Origin: Shewanella marinintestina
GTDB taxonomy: Bacteria > Pseudomonadota > Gammaproteobacteria > Enterobacterales > Shewanellaceae
Assembly (NCBI RefSeq): GCF_023283845.1
Contig: NZ_JAKILC010000010.1
Location: 62,001-126,000 of the forward strand
Length of the DNA stretch: 64,000 nt
Direction of reading: 5' to 3'
The notes beneath the pieces were generated by a model. It worked only from the letters and a program-made list of their open reading frames with translations, had not been told where the DNA came from and searched no databases. The position numbers and the translations under genes were made by a program. Within the stretch, counting starts at the first letter, position 1; the number at the start of each line of letters is the position of its first letter. This document shows positions 55,503 through 63,869 of the stretch, piece after piece.

Positions 55503-56051
55503 GTGAGAACATTTTTTACATCATATACTCTAGTGATCAAATTAATACTGTTATCGCTTTTCTCCAGCCCTATCTATGCTAAGTCAGGGCTAGAACTCGC
55601 CTATGGCTTCGCTCCGGCAAAAAACAGCCATCTACGTGCTGGCGATACTTGGCGAGTCTCATATTCACAACCTATCAATCACTTTGATGACTTTTTATCC
55701 CAATATAATATTAACTTAAGACTTGAGTTATCAGCTCAACATTGGGATGAATTGGGTTCAACAAACAATCATGTTTTTAGTCTTAACCCCATGTTTCAAT
55801 ACCAATGGCACTTTGAGCCAATGTCTGTTTATTTGGAGTTAGGGATTGGCGCCGCCTACAGCCATAATACGTATTACCTCGACCGTAACTTAGGCTCTAA
55901 TTGGCTATTTGAAGATAAACTAGGTATTGGCATTATCATTAATCAGCACCATCGACTCGGTGTTTCCATTGCTCACTATTCCAATGCCGATCTTGCCAAT
56001 CATAACGATGGTGTCGACTCAATAAGCATACACTACGGTTACTTATGGTGA
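55503..56051 (+). CDS. PagL-like lipid A 3-O-deacylase (acyloxyacyl hydrolase)
   Basis: About 182 residues, close to the 173 of Pseudomonas PagL. A signal peptide (TLVIKLILLSLFSSPIYA) is followed by an eight-stranded outer-membrane barrel pattern, ending in a Trp after HYGYLW. The catalytic His-x-Ser is there in VSIAHYSNADLANHNDG. The residue 12 positions after this Ser is Asp (GVDS) where PagL has the catalytic Glu, a conservative but notable change. The enzyme removes the 3-position acyl chain of lipid A, remodelling the outer membrane. The frame opens at ATG 55476, but AGGAG stands five bases ahead of GTG 55503, which gives the proper signal peptide, so I choose that. Confidence 0.85.
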   Translation: MRTFFTSYTLVIKLILLSLFSSPIYAKSGLELAYGFAPAKNSHLRAGDTWRVSYSQPINHFDDFLSQYNINLRLELSAQHWDELGSTNNHVFSLNPMFQYQWHFEPMSVYLELGIGAAYSHNTYYLDRNLGSNWLFEDKLGIGIIINQHHRLGVSIAHYSNADLANHNDGVDSISIHYGYLW

Positions 56052-56078
56052 GCCTTATGTTTGCTTACATTCAAAATC

Positions 56079-56110
56079 AAAACGCCCTTGTCGTATGCAA
56101 GGGCATTTTG
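56079..56110. terminator. Bidirectional terminator, PagL and DUF3083
   Basis: Stem GCCCTTG/CAAGGGC flanked by AAAAC and ATTTT, between convergent genes. Confidence 0.8.
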
Positions 56111-56142
56111 TCTATCTCAACGGTGGTATCACACCAAAGGGA

Positions 56143-57228
56143 TTAGCTAATCAACTGCGAAGGCGCTTGGTAACTAATATGCTGATGGAATCGAACCATA
56201 AGATCTTCGCGCGATTTATCAAACTCCAGATCGGCAGTAAAGATCTTAAGTGCTTCTTCCACTCGGTTTAAGTAGCGTCCAAGCCCACCTTCTTTACTGT
56301 CTTTCACTTCAGCGGCAATAGTAAAACTGACCGTTTCAACAAGGCGATTACCGTCCCAATGACGGATAAACTGCTGTTGCTCTAAATTTGGGTCAAAGCC
56401 AAGCATCTGTACTTCGTCAGTACCGTCAACTTGATCAAATTTACTATTGCGCACTAGCGGTGTGAGGCCGTTAGCAACCATAGCGATGTGCTTAAGTTGC
56501 TTAGCTGCTGTCGCTTGAATAAAGCCATCTTCTAGCTTTTGGTAAAGCGGTGTAAAGTCGTTAGTGCCCGCAGGTAAAAACGCTTTTTTAAGCTTACGAC
56601 TTATCGGTAGCTTTACCGTCACATAGCATAATGAACCATGCCCTTCTGGCAGTGGACATTCACGCGCTTTATATCTGTCGCTGATAGAGCGCAACTTATA
56701 GCCATAGCTTTCTTTTTTGCCTTTCGCTTTGGCGAACAGGTCATAGGACAAATGTTGATGGTCGCGAATTTTAACCTTAAGGTTTGGCTCGGGCAGCTGC
56801 GGCATTAAGTTGGCTAAGAAAGATTGCACCTTGATGTGAAAATTAGCTGAATTACTACGAATATCTTCACCGGTTGCCAAAAATACAATTCTAATTTTAC
56901 GGGCGCGGTAATCATCTTTGCTATGTAAGCTTTGAGCTTCATGGTACTCAGGGTTGTAGAAAAAGATGATTTGCTCAGCAGTTGGGAAATTGTAGGCTTC
57001 TGTATGAAAACGCACTACGGGTAACTTATCGTTAGTGATGACATGCAAGTTATACAGTTCTTGTTGCTCACCTAAATCAAAAATCGTTCGACTCAGTGAC
57101 TCGTAGCAAGTCTTATAATCTGCGTAGTGAGCAAGTAATGCATCGGTAACAATAATTTCTGCACTAATATACTGGTTACTACGAACGTCCTTGGGTATGT
57201 ACACTTTTTGCTGATGGCTAAGGGACAT
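56143..57228 (-). CDS. DUF3083-like conserved hypothetical protein
   Basis: 361 residues, soluble. The sequence MSLSHQQKVYIPKDVRSNQYIS is typical of a protein family of Shewanella, Vibrio and relatives that I believe is DUF3083. Features: PTAEQIIFFYNPEYHEAQSL in the first third, RKIRIVFLATGEDIRSNSAN, and a C-terminal helical half with EGGLGRYLNRVEEALK. No catalytic motif is obvious. The frame can begin at 57285, but AAGGAG stands six bases before ATG 57228. Function unknown. Confidence 0.75.
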   Translation of the reverse strand: MSLSHQQKVYIPKDVRSNQYISAEIIVTDALLAHYADYKTCYESLSRTIFDLGEQQELYNLHVITNDKLPVVRFHTEAYNFPTAEQIIFFYNPEYHEAQSLHSKDDYRARKIRIVFLATGEDIRSNSANFHIKVQSFLANLMPQLPEPNLKVKIRDHQHLSYDLFAKAKGKKESYGYKLRSISDRYKARECPLPEGHGSLCYVTVKLPISRKLKKAFLPAGTNDFTPLYQKLEDGFIQATAAKQLKHIAMVANGLTPLVRNSKFDQVDGTDEVQMLGFDPNLEQQQFIRHWDGNRLVETVSFTIAAEVKDSKEGGLGRYLNRVEEALKIFTADLEFDKSREDLMVRFHQHISYQAPSQLIS

Positions 57229-57651
57229 GAATACTCCTTGTGATAAGTTAACCATACATAGTTTCACGCTTATATTAACGGCCAACTATGACGAAAATTC
57301 GGTTGTAAAAACGCGCTTTTATCTACTGAGCCCAGCCTACGATCTGAATATGATTTATTTATTAAAATAGAAAGCCTCAAAGCAAACAAATCACACAAAA
57401 AGCACACCCAAGTCACACTTTTAAACATTCCATTAAAAATGAGTACAATACAGCCCCTAACCGTTATAACAGACTGTTACTTTATCCAAGCTATTGCTAA
57501 TCCCAATGATACTCGAGTGGGCCCGTTAACCTATTTTTAAACCCCTTATCGGTAATAGGTAATGACTAAGACAAAACCGATATCTTGTTTTTAACGTCGA
57601 GTTTAGGCAAGATTTGATGTGATTTTTACAATTATAAAAATATGGTAAATC
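57229..57651. other. Divergent gene-free stretch before the GNAT gene
   Basis: About 420 AT-rich bases. It should contain promoters for both directions. No clear operator was seen; a few TGTGA-like half-sites occur without partners. Confidence 0.4.
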
Positions 57652-58245
57652 ATGCAGATAAAACAACTTAAGCAAGCTATTGGTCCGCTGTGGCAAAGCG
57701 CCATGTCGATTTATTGCCAAGTGTTTCCTGATTGGGAACGCGAACCCGTTGAGGCTTTGCAGCATGCAGTTGATGACGCGAGTTCTCGCTGCGTTGTGCT
57801 CTATGAAGGTGACTGCGTTTATGGTGTATCGTTAACAGAACTTTACCCTCAGCATGAGTTTGCACTATTAGGTTATCTGTTTATCGCTCCAGAGCGCCAA
57901 GGCCAAGGCTTAGGTAAACAGCTTTGCAATGAGCTATTTGCATTCTTTCAGCAGCAACAAGACTTAACATGGCTGCTCGTAGAAGCTGAAACAGGCCCTG
58001 AAGCTTTTTATCACAAACTCGGTTTTAGTCGATTTAATATTGACTATTTATCACCGCATTACGACGACATGGGCTCAACACCTATGGCACTTATGTCCCT
58101 TAGTAAAGCGCCTAACTCGTTACCTAGTCCACAGCAACTTTGGGATCTAGTTGAGCATATTTTTGTTCAAAGTTATTACTTAAGCAGCACAGATCCAAGA
58201 CTCAACCACCAGCGTGACAACATACTCAATAAGGAAGCACTATGA
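57652..58245 (+). CDS. GNAT-family N-acetyltransferase
   Basis: 197 residues. The GNAT acetyl-CoA binding motif is clear in YLFIAPERQGQGLGKQLCNE (pattern Q/R-x-x-G-x-G/A), with the later beta strand LLVEAETGPEAFYHKLGFSR that carries the usual motif B. The C-terminal 45 residues are an extra extension. It transfers acetyl from acetyl-CoA to a small molecule or protein; the substrate is unknown. Its stop overlaps the start of the next gene by four bases (ATGA), so the two are translationally coupled. Confidence 0.88.
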   Translation: MQIKQLKQAIGPLWQSAMSIYCQVFPDWEREPVEALQHAVDDASSRCVVLYEGDCVYGVSLTELYPQHEFALLGYLFIAPERQGQGLGKQLCNELFAFFQQQQDLTWLLVEAETGPEAFYHKLGFSRFNIDYLSPHYDDMGSTPMALMSLSKAPNSLPSPQQLWDLVEHIFVQSYYLSSTDPRLNHQRDNILNKEAL

Positions 58246-60440
58246 CCCTGGATATGGATCCTAACCAACAATCCATTATTGATACTTTTTTCGAATACAT
58301 TCGCGCTGAAGATTTTGAGCAAGGTTTTCACTGGGCCAGAAAAGCATTACAAAGCTACAATTCGAGTGCATTTGAGATCACAAACCAACTTGAGCAACAA
58401 GCTAAGATTGATAAAGAACAGTTACAATCACTGCCACCCGCTGAAGTTCTATTATTATTCTGTGCTTGTTACAGCTATGCCCGCCACGAAATTGAAGAGA
58501 GTAACTGGTACCTGCATGCCGAAACCTTAGTTAAATCAAGCATTACAGCCCTTGAAACATTGCCAAACTCAGGTTTAAGTAAAGCATTATGTGCTTTCGC
58601 GGCAATTCAAATTGATATCTGTTATATCGACCGAGGCATATACACCAGCCAAGATTGGCTAATGGCTGAAGCAGCAACCAATATTGCTAATCATCTTGCC
58701 CACGTCAGTGCACTGACCAATAGCTTCAATACCACTGAACACCAGCTATACGCCAAATACCTTGTTCCTGAATTTGCCGCTTATCAACACTTTAATGACG
58801 GCATAAGCATTATTGCCGAGCTATACGCTATTCGCTGGGGGGAGCCTACATTACTAACTGCTAAGATGACCCAATTACGGCCTAAGTTTATACAAGCAGT
58901 CAATGCGCTAACAGCTGATGACAAATACATCATGTCAACGGATCTTGAAGCACTGTGGCCACCTTTAACCTTCTTTAGTGAAAACAGACAAAAAGCCTCA
59001 GGTGAGCTAATTGTTGAGCGCGGTATGATAAGTATTTCCTACTTTGCCAATATCAATCACCTTGTAACGAGAGAGTTAAGGCAAACCTTAAAAGATATTG
59101 TTGCCAACGCCCCAGCCAAGCACCCTCTTTATCTAAGTGATTGGGCAGCAGAAACGCCGCAAAGTAATATGTTAAATGACATTTGGGCCGGCATTGCCAG
59201 AGACTTTGAAGATATCTATTCATGGCAGCTACCAGAGCTAAGCTTACCGTTTCGTAATAAAACCGACAGCGGTCAACGACTAACGTTTGATGTCGAACTT
59301 ATTTACTATCCAATGGGCATATTTGCACTGAATCTAAAAGCACCACTCGATAATGTCACTGCGAGCGGCGTTCGTCACGCCATGTCTTTAGGTACCCCCT
59401 TTGCGATGGATCAAGATATGCGCTGGCACGATCAACAAGTGGGTCTGTTAGAAGATTTTGCCAAACATCGTTTTAGCGAACTTGGCGATATCTTAAATCG
59501 TTTTTTTGACCACTATAAAGAAGAGGTCGACGACTTAATCATTTTTAACACCTCGGAAAATCGCTTTGTCTCGACCATGCTAGATAGAGTTGCTGAACGC
59601 ATTGGCGATAAGCACCAAGCCATGACCGCTAAATCTCTTAAGTCGCACTTTGCTTACCCAGCCTTTGTACTACCGCAGCGAGAACTCCGAAGTGCCGTTG
59701 ATGATTGGTGCCTGCGCAGCGTCACCCACGAGCAACATAACCTTAATCGAGACTGTTATAACCACGACGAGTTTGTGTTTACTAACCACCATGAATGCGT
59801 ACTGGGTTTATTACAGCAGCCGAATTGGGTACTAGAGCAATCATCAGAAATGATGGAGGTTGCAGCAGCGGTCAATAACCTGTTTCACCTAACCAATAAG
59901 CTACTCGACAAACAGCTACGGATAAACTTAGAGCAAGCCGTCCCTAAGCTCAAAAGCAAAAACGCCTCAGCGGCAAAATTGCGAGCTCAGGTTAAAAAGC
60001 TTACCGATGAAGGCGAGTGTTTAAAGCAGTTTACTATTGATGCTCACTGGTTATTAGATCTGATTAATGCAGGTAGTATGATGACCTTCCCAGACCATAC
60101 TAGGATGATCCAAAAGGTCTTTCATTATATGGATTTTGAAAAGCTGCACACCCGCACTCAAGATACCTTAGATAAAATCCAGCATCGCCAACAAGAGATC
60201 ATCAACGAAACCGGTAAACTTTACGAAAAAATTCGTACCCGCAACAGTAAACGATTTACCCGCGTCTTATCTGGTTCAATGGCGCTGATCTCAATCGGTG
60301 CATTAAAAGATATTTTTGATATTCTCAATGGCAGTAAAATGGGCTTTGAGATCTCAGGTCCCTTACAAGTCAGTATTGTGACCTTTTTTGGTATGTTACT
60401 GGTGATATTGTTAATCAATAAAAATGAAGGCGATAAATAA
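58242..60440 (+). CDS. Large helical protein with C-terminal membrane hairpin, function unknown
   Basis: 732 residues, no recognised family. It is helical throughout with a beta-richer middle (ASGELIVERGMISISYFANI; QRLTFDVELIYYPMGIFALN). Near the C-terminus a long helix (DTLDKIQHRQQEIINETGKLYEKIR) is followed by two membrane segments at about 673-695 and 705-726 (VLSGSMALISIGALKDIFDI; LQVSIVTFFGMLLVILLI) and a short charged tail. The overall plan, soluble N-terminus, long helix, then two closely spaced membrane helices, resembles CorA-like and DUF155-like proteins, but the GMN motif of CorA is not there. Its ATG overlaps the GNAT stop codon, so it is cotranslated with an acetyltransferase. 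A GC-rich inverted repeat (GCGGAGC/GCTCCGC, 60452-60483) follows. Confidence 0.8.
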   Translation: MTLDMDPNQQSIIDTFFEYIRAEDFEQGFHWARKALQSYNSSAFEITNQLEQQAKIDKEQLQSLPPAEVLLLFCACYSYARHEIEESNWYLHAETLVKSSITALETLPNSGLSKALCAFAAIQIDICYIDRGIYTSQDWLMAEAATNIANHLAHVSALTNSFNTTEHQLYAKYLVPEFAAYQHFNDGISIIAELYAIRWGEPTLLTAKMTQLRPKFIQAVNALTADDKYIMSTDLEALWPPLTFFSENRQKASGELIVERGMISISYFANINHLVTRELRQTLKDIVANAPAKHPLYLSDWAAETPQSNMLNDIWAGIARDFEDIYSWQLPELSLPFRNKTDSGQRLTFDVELIYYPMGIFALNLKAPLDNVTASGVRHAMSLGTPFAMDQDMRWHDQQVGLLEDFAKHRFSELGDILNRFFDHYKEEVDDLIIFNTSENRFVSTMLDRVAERIGDKHQAMTAKSLKSHFAYPAFVLPQRELRSAVDDWCLRSVTHEQHNLNRDCYNHDEFVFTNHHECVLGLLQQPNWVLEQSSEMMEVAAAVNNLFHLTNKLLDKQLRINLEQAVPKLKSKNASAAKLRAQVKKLTDEGECLKQFTIDAHWLLDLINAGSMMTFPDHTRMIQKVFHYMDFEKLHTRTQDTLDKIQHRQQEIINETGKLYEKIRTRNSKRFTRVLSGSMALISIGALKDIFDILNGSKMGFEISGPLQVSIVTFFGMLLVILLINKNEGDK

Positions 60441-60491
60441 TTGACGATAACGCGGAGCTGCAAGGAAATCCTAGTCGCTCCGCGGGTGACT

Positions 60492-61514
60492 TTAGCAAGT
60501 TGCCGCTGCACATAAGTCTAAGCTTGCATTAATGCTTTGGTCACCTAGAGCACGGTCACGTAGCTTGCTCATATCACCTCTAGTAGTACCTTGAGGCAAG
60601 CGAGTGGGCAGTATCGGTTGCCACTTACCATTATCGCCTAGCTCTGCAAACTTGAACTTAAAGGCCAAGTTACCAAACATACCCAAGCGTAAATCACTCA
60701 CAACCAAATCGTCAGCTTGCACGTCATAGCGCACAAAATCATGAGTAAAGGTTTGTAGTGCTGTCAGCTCACTAGGCTCTACAGCTAACGGCCACTGACC
60801 CTTAGGCTGAGCGATAAACTCGATATTAGGTTGATTATCTAATACCGATGCTAAGCCCTCCCAATAACGTTCGCCGTCGAGGAACACCACTCGCCACAAC
60901 AAGGTATTTAACGGCGTTGGCGTAATAAAAACAGCATCTGCATTTATCGATACCGCAGCGATGCTAGCTTCAGCTCGGTTCTCAATCAGCCCTTTGGCAA
61001 ACAGTGTCCAACCCAAATAGACTGATGATAGTATCAAGCCAATCGCGCAGCACCGACTCAGTAATGGCCGTTTTACTAAGCCAACGCCAATAGCAATAAG
61101 TAATGGCAAGGTATACAAGGGATCAATAATAAACACGCTCGACAACGAATAATAACCTGCAATGGGCCAGAGTAACTGGGTGCCATAACTCGTAAACGTA
61201 TCTAGTAGTGGGTGAGTGATTAAGCTCGCAGCAATAAGAAACCACAATCGAGAAAATGACCAACCGGCTAACGGTTTAAAACGTTTAAATAAACCAGCTA
61301 GCAATAAAGAAAACGGCAATAATATTAATAACGAATGTGAGAAACCACGATGCTTAACGGTATTACTAATATCATCACCGTAATCAATAAATACATCCAA
61401 ATCAGGTAAAGTGCCAAGCAATGCACCTGCAAGTAATACTTTAGCATTGCAACGTTTCCCCGCTATAACGCCAGCAACCGTGGCGCCTAACGCCGCTTGA
61501 GTAATAGAGTCCAC
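60492..61514 (-). CDS. Membrane-bound metal-dependent hydrolase, YdjM/DUF457 family
   Basis: 340 residues. The family pattern is clear at the N-terminus: MDSITQAALGATVAGVIAG, LLGTLPDLDVFIDYGDD, KHRGFSHSLLIL (His-x6-His) and ITHPLLDTFTSYGTQLLWP (His and Asp). Four to five membrane helices fill the first half; the second half is a soluble C-terminal domain not present in the shorter E. coli YdjM. The family is SOS-linked in E. coli and of unclear substrate. GTG start. It converges with the 732-residue gene. Confidence 0.88.
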   Translation of the reverse strand: MDSITQAALGATVAGVIAGKRCNAKVLLAGALLGTLPDLDVFIDYGDDISNTVKHRGFSHSLLILLPFSLLLAGLFKRFKPLAGWSFSRLWFLIAASLITHPLLDTFTSYGTQLLWPIAGYYSLSSVFIIDPLYTLPLLIAIGVGLVKRPLLSRCCAIGLILSSVYLGWTLFAKGLIENRAEASIAAVSINADAVFITPTPLNTLLWRVVFLDGERYWEGLASVLDNQPNIEFIAQPKGQWPLAVEPSELTALQTFTHDFVRYDVQADDLVVSDLRLGMFGNLAFKFKFAELGDNGKWQPILPTRLPQGTTRGDMSKLRDRALGDQSINASLDLCAAATC

Positions 61515-61552
61515 AAAAAAATCTCTCGTTAGTATTATTTTAACTTAGAAAA

Positions 61553-62533
61553 TTACCGCTTAATCGGTTCATTAAACCGATAACGCTTGCTGCCTGTCTC
61601 AAGTAAATTTGCTTTAGCGTAACTATCTAAACTATGTCGCTTAATCAATGCGCGCAGGTTATCTACGTATGCTTGGCCTCTGGTCGAGTAATGAGTCAAA
61701 GCTTGCACCAACTCATAACCTGTTAATTGATTTTTCTGCGCTAAAGCACGGCGTAATATTCTAAGCTCTTGATACGCTAAAGTCGTATTCAGGTTATGCA
61801 TGTAACTCGCCGTACTTTGGTACAAATTAGCAAAAGCAGCCACCTTTACATCGCCACCAGGCGTCGTTAAATAGTCCCCACCGCTTTGTGATAAATGCTC
61901 ACCGAACAGGTTATTGCCAGCTTTAGCAAAATAACTGCTGCCCCAACCACTTTCATCTATCGCCTGAGCCAGCACCATACCAGTAGGCACTATATCGAGC
62001 CGCAGCAAAAGCTCATCAATATTTTTAGACTCTACAAGATATGTATCAAACAAGCCTTGTAACCACTGAGTTTCCGCTGCCGACCACTGTGATTTAGGCT
62101 TTGCTGATAGCGTAATAACCTGCGCTCTGACTCGTAATAACTGGTTATTAACCGCCTTAATCGTCGGTAACATTAAACGAATAAAACCTGAGATTTTATT
62201 AGCTACCGTAAGCTCATTTAAATCATTAGGTAGGTTTTCAATAAAGTAACTAGGGAGCTGTTGGCTTTGGAGTACAGTGCTCAGTTGATAGTGATTATTG
62301 TCAAACTCTGCAATCAAATCTTTTGCTTTATTTAAACGGATAACGGCAACGTCAGGATAAATCTTTGTCAGCAGTTCAGGTGGTAAAGGCAGCGCTTTAT
62401 CAATATTTTCAAAGGCATTTAAGCTAAGCTTATGAGTTTGGAGCTGAGGTTGTTCGCGCGCTAAACTGATATTGGCAAAAGCCATGGGGGAAACAAGGAA
62501 GATAATACTAGCGATAATTTTGGCTAAAGACAT
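61553..62533 (-). CDS. Bax-like glucosaminidase-domain secreted protein
   Basis: 326 residues with signal peptide (MSLAKIIASIIFLVSPMAFA). The glucosaminidase-type fold has the catalytic Glu in LAQAIDESGWGSSYFAKAGNNLFGEH at about residues 187-212, matching Bax and the FlgJ muramidase domain. The last third, with YELVQALTHYSTRGQAYVDN, is also typical. It should cut peptidoglycan glycan chains in the periplasm. AGAGG before ATG. Downstream of it on the same strand, with about 40 bases between, lies the YdjM-like gene, so the two are probably cotranscribed. Confidence 0.9.
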   Translation of the reverse strand: MSLAKIIASIIFLVSPMAFANISLAREQPQLQTHKLSLNAFENIDKALPLPPELLTKIYPDVAVIRLNKAKDLIAEFDNNHYQLSTVLQSQQLPSYFIENLPNDLNELTVANKISGFIRLMLPTIKAVNNQLLRVRAQVITLSAKPKSQWSAAETQWLQGLFDTYLVESKNIDELLLRLDIVPTGMVLAQAIDESGWGSSYFAKAGNNLFGEHLSQSGGDYLTTPGGDVKVAAFANLYQSTASYMHNLNTTLAYQELRILRRALAQKNQLTGYELVQALTHYSTRGQAYVDNLRALIKRHSLDSYAKANLLETGSKRYRFNEPIKR

Positions 62534-62597
62534 TCAAGCCCTCTACTTTGTGCTGTTTACTCGGTTAGATTAACCAATATATATCAGCGAAATGACA

Positions 62598-62611
62598 ATA
62601 CCAATCAGTAT
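62598..62611. repeat. Solo copy of the MITE end motif
   Basis: ATACCAATCAGTAT equals the right end of the 1532-1856 element (complement strand, 14 bases). No second end is visible within the gap, so this is a relic or chance match. Confidence 0.35.
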
Positions 62612-62660
62612 CAAAAGCAGTTTATCTTTAATGAGTTAATAACAACAAAATTACGCCAAC

Positions 62661-62687
62661 AAAAAAGGCCGCTAACGCGACCTTTTA
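62661..62687 (-). terminator. Terminator of the DUF3297 gene
   Basis: Minus-strand stem AAAAGGTCGC/GCGGCCTTTT (one G-T pair) with a 4-base loop and T run. Confidence 0.85.
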
Positions 62688-62715
62688 ATTGATTAAGCAT
62701 AATAAAAGCTTATGT

Positions 62716-62964
62716 TTACTTATAAAATGCTTCAATAGTGCCTTTTACAGTGATCATCAAAGGCTGACCACGACGGTCTAATGCTTTGTGAGAAGGCACT
62801 TTAACCCAACCTTCGCTGATGCAGTATTCTTCAACATCAAAACGCTCTTTACCGTTAACCGTAATACCGATATCGAATTCAAAAATAGCTTCCACATGAT
62901 GTGGGCTACGTGGGTTAACTGAAAGACGATCTGGTAATGCTGGTTTTGCAGTAGTGTCAGTCAT
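62716..62964 (-). CDS. DUF3297 family protein
   Basis: 82 residues. The pattern PALPDRLSVNPRSPHH, GITVNGKERFDVEEYCISEGWVKV and KALDRRGQPLMITVKGTIEAFY is that of DUF3297, a short conserved glutathione-peptidase-like or unknown protein of many Proteobacteria. No active site is known. AGGATT before the ATG. Single-gene unit with terminator. Confidence 0.85.
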   Translation of the reverse strand: MTDTTAKPALPDRLSVNPRSPHHVEAIFEFDIGITVNGKERFDVEEYCISEGWVKVPSHKALDRRGQPLMITVKGTIEAFYK

Positions 62965-63151
62965 AATCCTGGCCTGTAGTATAAATTGCTGTAAATAAAA
63001 AGTGCGCTATTGTAGGCAATACAAGGCCTATGCTCAATAGCGACCGTCACAAATGTTAGTGGATTCTCGCCAGTATTCAAGACACAAACTTTTTTCACTA
63101 TTGAGTCCAGCTTTTCTCTCAACCAATAACAAGCATACTCTTATAAAAAAC

Positions 63152-63481
63152 CTAAGAATCACGAGTATCTGCAGGTTTATTGTTATTCACCGTGTTTTTC
63201 AGATGCTGCATAAACGTTTTAAAGTGCGGCATAAAATCCACAAACAATGGATGTTTACGATCCCCCATCATCACTGGCCCTAATAGACGTAATGCAACTC
63301 CGACTCTAGTCGCCAATGATGCATCTAAACCGCTCGCTTGTTTGAGGCTTTCAACAATTTTGAACAGATCTTCTCTATCTTCCAACTCAAACTCTAATGT
63401 CCTCCCCTTAACTTGCTCATCTATGCCAATTTCTTCAATGGTGATTCGATAGCAATTATCTTTTCTAACTTTAGTACCCAT
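63152..63481 (-). CDS. DUF3861-like protein
   Basis: 109 residues: NCYRITIEEIGIDEQVKGRTLEFELEDREDLFKIVESLK at the start, then LGPVMMGDRKHPLFVDFMPHFKTFMQHLK. This matches my memory of DUF3861, a small soluble family with a beta-strand start and helical C-terminus. Function is unknown. A GGGG ribosome site is present. Confidence in the gene is high; in the family name moderate. Confidence 0.78.
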   Translation of the reverse strand: MGTKVRKDNCYRITIEEIGIDEQVKGRTLEFELEDREDLFKIVESLKQASGLDASLATRVGVALRLLGPVMMGDRKHPLFVDFMPHFKTFMQHLKNTVNNNKPADTRDS

Positions 63482-63714
63482 AGTGACCCCTGCATGTTAA
63501 CCCTGATTAAGTTATCGCTCAGAGCGTGATTCACGTCAATAAGCCCAATCAGTACACGTTATCAACGAACCTTAAATATGCTCTTATTTATAGCGGCTTG
63601 AATCGACATCATTCATTTAGCGCTCTCTAAAAAAACGGATATACAATCAACCTACAATGCCCAAGATATTCATGGCTAAAATTGACTAGTCCTCTGAAAT
63701 TAACCATGAATTTG

Positions 63715-63743
63715 TTGACTTGCTTATAGGTAATCATTAATAT
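63715..63743 (+). promoter_or_regulatory. Strong sigma-70 type promoter of the NRAMP-like gene
   Basis: TTGACT at 63715-63720 and TAATAT at 63738-63743 with a 17-bp spacer. The start point would be near 63750, so the transcript has a leader of about 120 bases with two hairpins: GCAAAAAG/CTTTTTGC near 63753-63796, and an imperfect one around GTTGTTTCTC/GAGAGACAAC near 63816-63852. The rest of the 63482-63714 gap shows nothing else I can call. Confidence 0.6.
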
Positions 63744-63869
63744 CCGCCCCCAGCAAAAAGCGGCCCGCTGCGGCTTACCCTATCTTTTCTTTTTGCTCTA
63801 TATCAGCTGATCTCGGTCAGTTGTTTCTCTATTTTTATAAAGTGAGAGACAACCATTTTTGAGACCAGA

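Noticed and set aside
58242..60440. CorA magnesium channel
   Set aside because: Two C-terminal membrane helices are there, but the GMN signature at the end of the first one is not.
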